Assembly (NCBI GenBank): GCA_903852585.1
Contig: CAINRG010000033.1
Location: forward strand, 69,633 to 116,292
Origin: an uncultured Actinomycetes bacterium
GTDB lineage: Bacteria; Actinomycetota; Actinomycetes; Nanopelagicales; Nanopelagicaceae
Direction of reading: 5' to 3'
DNA: 46,660 nt
A program made the translations under genes and the position numbers. The notes under the pieces were generated by a model. It ran no database searches. It saw nothing but the letters and a program-made list of their open reading frames with translations, and was not told where the DNA came from. Positions 43,224-46,660 of this stretch are shown here, one piece after another (positions within the stretch are counted from its first letter, which is position 1; the number at the start of each line of letters is the position of its first letter).

Positions 43224-44017
43224 TGTTTAGGCTGTGGAGTAAAAGTTATGGGAGCGGAGATCCGCTCGTGATGATTCACGGCATGGGTTCTGCTTCTACA
43301 GCATGGCGACAGATCACCCCAGAGCTTGCAAAACGGTTTCGAGTGATTCATATTGATCTACCCGGGCATGGCTTTAGCCCACTTGATCCATCTCAAGAAA
43401 TGGATCCACACTCACTCGGTGAGCGAATTCTTGCGGAGCTCAATACTTTGCAGGTAGATAAGTTTCATCTCGTTGGAAATTCACTTGGCGGTTGGGTTGT
43501 TTTAGATATCGCAGCAGAACACCCCGATCGAGTTCTTTCTGTCGTCGGAGTTGCCCCTGCTGGATTATGGCTCTCCCCTGCAAATCGACGACTTCCATTA
43601 GGAGCTTATGCGCGAACTCTTGCAAGGGTTACACATCCTGCAGCACCATTCTTTATGCAATATGAATGGGCTAGAAAACTGGGCTTTGCGGCAGTGAGTC
43701 CAAAGTGGCGTGAACTTGAAGCTCAAACAATTCTTGATGCAGTCAAAGCTATGGGCACATCCCCTGGCTACTACCCGGCATGGGATGCTCTACTCTCACT
43801 ACGATTCGATAAAGATATTTCTTCAAAGATTCCCGTAACAATAATATTCGGCGATACTGATAACACGCTTCCTGCAAAGACAAGCCAAGAAAAATCTTTA
43901 GCCCCCGCGCATGCACAATGGATTCGTCTTGAACAAGCTGGCCATGCTCCGATGTGGGACCATGCAAATGAAATTGTGGAGATCATCGTTGAAACTGCTG
44001 CAAAGACGATGCGATGA
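43223..44017 (+). CDS. Alpha/beta hydrolase
   Basis: 264 residues, canonical alpha/beta hydrolase. The oxyanion motif is MIHGMGS, the nucleophile elbow GNSLGG contains S87, the acid is D211 or D213 (FGDTDNT) and the base H241 (AGHAPMWDH). A cap domain lies between about 120 and 195. No substrate can be named: esterase, lipase and C-C hydrolase members share this pattern. It overlaps the YbaK gene by 1 bp and the CrtA-like gene by 4 bp (ATGA), so a role in carotenoid modification, for example on an ester or glycoside, is worth considering. Confidence 0.9.
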   Translation: MFRLWSKSYGSGDPLVMIHGMGSASTAWRQITPELAKRFRVIHIDLPGHGFSPLDPSQEMDPHSLGERILAELNTLQVDKFHLVGNSLGGWVVLDIAAEHPDRVLSVVGVAPAGLWLSPANRRLPLGAYARTLARVTHPAAPFFMQYEWARKLGFAAVSPKWRELEAQTILDAVKAMGTSPGYYPAWDALLSLRFDKDISSKIPVTIIFGDTDNTLPAKTSQEKSLAPAHAQWIRLEQAGHAPMWDHANEIVEIIVETAAKTMR

Positions 44018-44697
44018 CCGTCATTTATCTGTGGCGTATTCCCCGACACTCGATTTTTCAAGCGCTCTTTCATATGGCGTTCGATCGATTTTTTCTTCTC
44101 CGTCTTGGAGGCGTTACATTTTTTAAATCTCTCGGCACCGGAACAGGTGAACGATTTACACCTTCTGATGCAGATCCCACTCTGTGGGGCTTGCTCGTTG
44201 TCACCGATAATATCCAAGCGCTAGATAGCTCACGAGTTATTCGTTCGTGGAAAAAGATTGCCCTTTCAGAATCCCGCACACTTTTGGAGCCCTTAAGTAG
44301 CCACGGACTATGGGCTGGAAAAAATCCATTTTTTATCAATCAGCCAGCTAACGAAAAAACGCCATCAGGAAATATTGCAGCTATCACCCGTGCGCGAATT
44401 AAGTGGAGTAAGAATTTTCTCTTTTGGCGCGCCGTTCCTCCAGTTACCGACTCTCTCCATTCCCAACCTGGTTTGATTTCTGCAATCGGCATTGGCGAGG
44501 CACCGGTTGGACTGCAGGGGACATTTTCGATCTGGAAAGACTCTGCAGCACTTCGAAATTTTGCCTATAAGGGCGAGGCTCATGCCGCAGTCATCGAGGC
44601 GACAAAAAAGCACGCCTGGTATGCCGAGGAACTTTTCGCTCGCTTTCATGTAGTGGAGATGCGCGGCTCTATTGAGAGCGGGCATACGGCAGAATAA
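44014..44697 (+). CDS. CrtA-like (spheroidene monooxygenase family) protein
   Basis: 227 residues. The C-terminal half, TRARIKWSKNFLFWRAVPPVTDSL through GIGEAPVGLQGTFSIWKD to HAWYAEELFARFHVVEMRGS, has the CrtA pattern: an R-x-FW element, a GxGEAP turn, F-S-x-W, and a final W-x-x-E-x-x-F-A-R-F. CrtA introduces keto groups at C-2 of acyclic carotenoids. Whether this one uses the same substrate is an inference from the neighbouring carotenoid genes. It overlaps the hydrolase gene by 4 bp. Confidence 0.8.
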   Translation: MTVIYLWRIPRHSIFQALFHMAFDRFFLLRLGGVTFFKSLGTGTGERFTPSDADPTLWGLLVVTDNIQALDSSRVIRSWKKIALSESRTLLEPLSSHGLWAGKNPFFINQPANEKTPSGNIAAITRARIKWSKNFLFWRAVPPVTDSLHSQPGLISAIGIGEAPVGLQGTFSIWKDSAALRNFAYKGEAHAAVIEATKKHAWYAEELFARFHVVEMRGSIESGHTAE

Positions 44698-44701
44698 CGC
44701 C

Positions 44702-45514
44702 ATGTCCATCCGCCAATATCGACCACGTGGTCGAAGTCGTCGCGGAATGACTTCCAGGCAAGCGTGGATACTTTATACACTCTTTGCACTCACTGTTGGA
44801 CTCCAAATTCTTTATCCTCTCATTCACGGTGGACTTCTCAGATTCACGACGATTGCAATCGTCTATTGCGCCTCGCTTACCATGTTGGCACACGCCCTCT
44901 TCTCCTATGGTGCCAAGTACCTTTCGCTCTATCTCGTCATCACATTTTCATTTTCATTGTTGATTGAAGAAATTGGCAGTCGGACCGGGTGGCCTTTTGG
45001 CGAATATCACTACTCCACAACATTAGGTTTCCAATTCTTTGGTGTTCCATTGGTCGTTCCATTTGCATGGTTGATGATGGCTCATCCCATTTTGATTCTC
45101 TCTCGCAAGCTTTCTCCTGCATGGACTTTTCTCATTGGTGGCTTTGGGTTGATGACATGGGATCTCTTTGTTGATCCCCAAATGGTTGCTGCTGGTCGGT
45201 GGAGCTGGAAAATTGTTGGCCCTCACGTCCCACTTCAGCCATCTATCCCTCTATCCAATACTGCAGGATGGCTTCTAGGCGGCATGGGTTTAATTGCAAT
45301 CCTTCATAAAGTTCTGCCGAAGGAGCGCCGTAAAGTCGGAGCCTCGGTTATCGCTGTAGAACTTTTTCTAGCTTGGACGCTCTTTTCGGGAATCGTAGGA
45401 AATCTCTTCTTCTTCCACACTCCCGGTGTTGCACTCATCGCGGGAATTCCCTTTCTCGCTCTTCTTCTTCCCTATTACTTTGTTTCACATCTGGGCCGCC
45501 CAGATATTTTGTAG
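44702..45514 (+). CDS. CruF-type carotenoid 1',2'-hydratase family protein
   Basis: 270 residues from the ATG at 44702, 4 nt after the CrtA-like stop; an ATG at 44747 is also possible. About seven hydrophobic helices. The diagnostic segment EEIGSRTGWPFGEYHYS (about 80-96) and the TWDLFVDPQMV motif are those of the CruF/DUF422 carotenoid family. CruF adds water to the psi end of gamma-carotene-type molecules, making the tertiary hydroxyl group. The basic N-terminus (RPRGRSRRG) lies before the first helix. Confidence 0.87.
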   Translation: MSIRQYRPRGRSRRGMTSRQAWILYTLFALTVGLQILYPLIHGGLLRFTTIAIVYCASLTMLAHALFSYGAKYLSLYLVITFSFSLLIEEIGSRTGWPFGEYHYSTTLGFQFFGVPLVVPFAWLMMAHPILILSRKLSPAWTFLIGGFGLMTWDLFVDPQMVAAGRWSWKIVGPHVPLQPSIPLSNTAGWLLGGMGLIAILHKVLPKERRKVGASVIAVELFLAWTLFSGIVGNLFFFHTPGVALIAGIPFLALLLPYYFVSHLGRPDIL

Positions 45515-45516
45515 CC

Positions 45517-46587
45517 ATGTACGTAATCTTCTTTATTTCAAGCCTGGGAACAATTCTCACTCTCGTGAATGCACTGACAATGAGAGTTATAAAGCCAGAT
45601 GGTACAGCGTTAATTTCTGATTCGATTGCTGTTCTTGTTCCTATGCGAAATGAAGAATCTAACGTTGATGGTCTCGTCTCTTCCGTGCAAGAGAGTTCTG
45701 GATTGTCTGACTGGAATTTCACCGTACTCAACGATTCGAGTAGTGATGGAACTGCGCTCAGGTTAAAGTCTCACGGAGTGAGCGTTATTGAAGGATCGGA
45801 CTTACCGGAAGGCTGGCTCGGAAAAAATTGGGCTTGCCACCAATTGGCCAGCACTGCCCAGGCGAAATACCTGGTCTTCATGGATGCTGATGTGCGTATT
45901 CACCCCGCAGCAATTGCGGCTTCCATCGAAAAGATGAACTCCCTGGGTTGGGATTTTATCTCTCCATACCCGCGTCAAATTGCTCTCTCCTTCTTAGAAC
46001 GTTTGATTCAGCCACTTCTTCAGTGGTCATGGCTCTCCTCCGTTCCTCTTCGACTGTCGCAACGACTTCGAATTAATTCCATGACGATCGCAAATGGCCA
46101 ATTCTTTATCGTGAAAAAATCTGCATATGACGCAATCGGTGGTCATGCCTCTATAAAATCCGAAGTCCTAGATGATCTGCGCCTTGCTCGCGGTCTAATA
46201 GCCGGAGGTTTTTCTGGTGGTGTTGCCGAAGGAAGCTCCATCGTTGAATGTCGAATGTACGATTCCCCAAATTTGTTAATTCAAGGCTATACAAAATCAT
46301 TGTGGGCAGCTTTTGGTGGAATTGCTGGAACGATATTTACAATCGCCCTCCTTGCCCTTACACAAATCCTTCCTATCTTCCTTGGTCTAAATGGTTACAT
46401 CATTGGATGGTCTACATATTTTGTCGTTGCAATATCTCACGGAATAGCGGCAATTCGAACAAAGAGCGCTCCTTCGAACTTTCTTCTTCACCCCCTTTCT
46501 GCCTTCATTTTAATTGTGCTTATTTTTGAATCGCTACGCAGAAAACTCTCTGGCTCTCTTGTATGGCGTGAGAGAAAGATCGGATAA
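45517..46587 (+). CDS. Family 2 glycosyltransferase, CruG-like
   Basis: 356 residues from the ATG at 45517, 2 nt after the CruF-like stop; a longer frame reaching 45373 overlaps that gene and is rejected. One N-terminal helix, a GT2 domain with LVPMRNEESNV, NDSSSDGT, LPEGWLGKNWA and the DxD motif MDADVRI (D123, D125), a QxxxRW-like region, and three C-terminal helices. The membrane layout and the order after CruF point to a carotenoid glycosyltransferase of the CruG type. The sugar donor is unknown. Confidence 0.85.
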   Translation: MYVIFFISSLGTILTLVNALTMRVIKPDGTALISDSIAVLVPMRNEESNVDGLVSSVQESSGLSDWNFTVLNDSSSDGTALRLKSHGVSVIEGSDLPEGWLGKNWACHQLASTAQAKYLVFMDADVRIHPAAIAASIEKMNSLGWDFISPYPRQIALSFLERLIQPLLQWSWLSSVPLRLSQRLRINSMTIANGQFFIVKKSAYDAIGGHASIKSEVLDDLRLARGLIAGGFSGGVAEGSSIVECRMYDSPNLLIQGYTKSLWAAFGGIAGTIFTIALLALTQILPIFLGLNGYIIGWSTYFVVAISHGIAAIRTKSAPSNFLLHPLSAFILIVLIFESLRRKLSGSLVWRERKIG

Positions 46588-46660
46588 TGGCAAAAATTGT
46601 TGTGATTGGAGCGGGCATTGGTGGCCTTGCTTCTGCTGCGCGCCTCGCAAAATATGGACA
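46587..46660 (+). CDS. CrtI-type carotenoid desaturase, N-terminal part, cut by window edge
   Basis: Only the first 24 codons are present. The start ATG overlaps the glycosyltransferase stop by 1 bp (TAATG). The sequence KIVVIGAGIGGLASAARLAK is a dinucleotide-binding fold (GxGxxG) at the very N-terminus, as in phytoene desaturases and other FAD-dependent amine-oxidase-like proteins. The operon supports a carotenoid desaturase or related isomerase; other FAD enzymes cannot be ruled out from this fragment. Confidence 0.7.
   Translation, partial: MAKIVVIGAGIGGLASAARLAKYG

Overview
The window looks like a chromosomal segment of a streamlined, fairly low-GC actinobacterium, most likely from the freshwater acI/Nanopelagicales group or a close relative. 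This is an inference. It rests on actinobacterial gene order (division and cell wall cluster, then lspA-rluD-dnaE-his), a PriA-type HisA, a 143-residue MraZ, SepF, DUF3040 and DUF6504 proteins, moderate GC by eye, very short intergenic gaps, many 1 to 4 bp gene overlaps, and a carotenoid operon. I saw no rRNA, tRNA, insertion sequence, prophage or CRISPR array.

Layout. Positions 1-5200 (minus strand) hold the histidine operon hisD-C-B-H-A-F-I, with hisI cut by the window start. Positions 5247-11133 (minus) carry dnaE1, rluD, lspA and a DksA/TraR zinc-finger protein with a histone-H1-like tail. ileS (11301-14441) is the only plus-strand gene in the first 31 kb. Positions 14451-31419 (minus) are a dcw cluster. 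In transcription order it reads mraZ, rsmH, ftsL-like, ftsI, murE, murF, mraY, murD, ftsW, murG, murC, ftsQ, ftsZ, a LACC1/YfiH-type gene, a YggS-type gene, sepF, yggT. The divIVA/wag31 gene that often follows yggT in Actinobacteria is absent here. Upstream of mraZ lies a striking array of TGG triplets at exact 10-bp steps, which I read as the MraZ operator. It is shared with a divergent three-gene ABC-2 exporter operon (31617-34205).

Positions 34254-39462 (minus) form a DNA-damage operon: DUF6504, error-prone dnaE2, dinB and DUF3040. It is preceded by a perfect LexA box that overlaps the first start codon. From 39.6 kb onwards all genes are on the plus strand: a short DoxX-like gene, a TSUP/TauE permease, an unusual aquaporin, a small LuxR-type regulator with a possible metal-binding tail, and a two-helix membrane protein. 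The last stretch is a tightly packed operon: YbaK-like deacylase, alpha/beta hydrolase, CrtA-like oxygenase, CruF-like hydratase, CruG-like glycosyltransferase, and the start of a CrtI-type desaturase.

How the parts fit. The first two thirds are core growth functions: histidine synthesis, replication, peptidoglycan precursors (MurE has the meso-DAP motif DNPR) and septation. The last third is more accessory: export, inducible mutagenesis, small-molecule transport, and probably a glycosylated keto-carotenoid pathway. Several transcription units appear to be leaderless (TAnnnT box 6 to 8 nt before the start codon, no Shine-Dalgarno sequence). Short in-frame tandem repeats of 9 or 12 bp recur in or beside ftsQ, rsmH, dnaE2 and the ABC operon.
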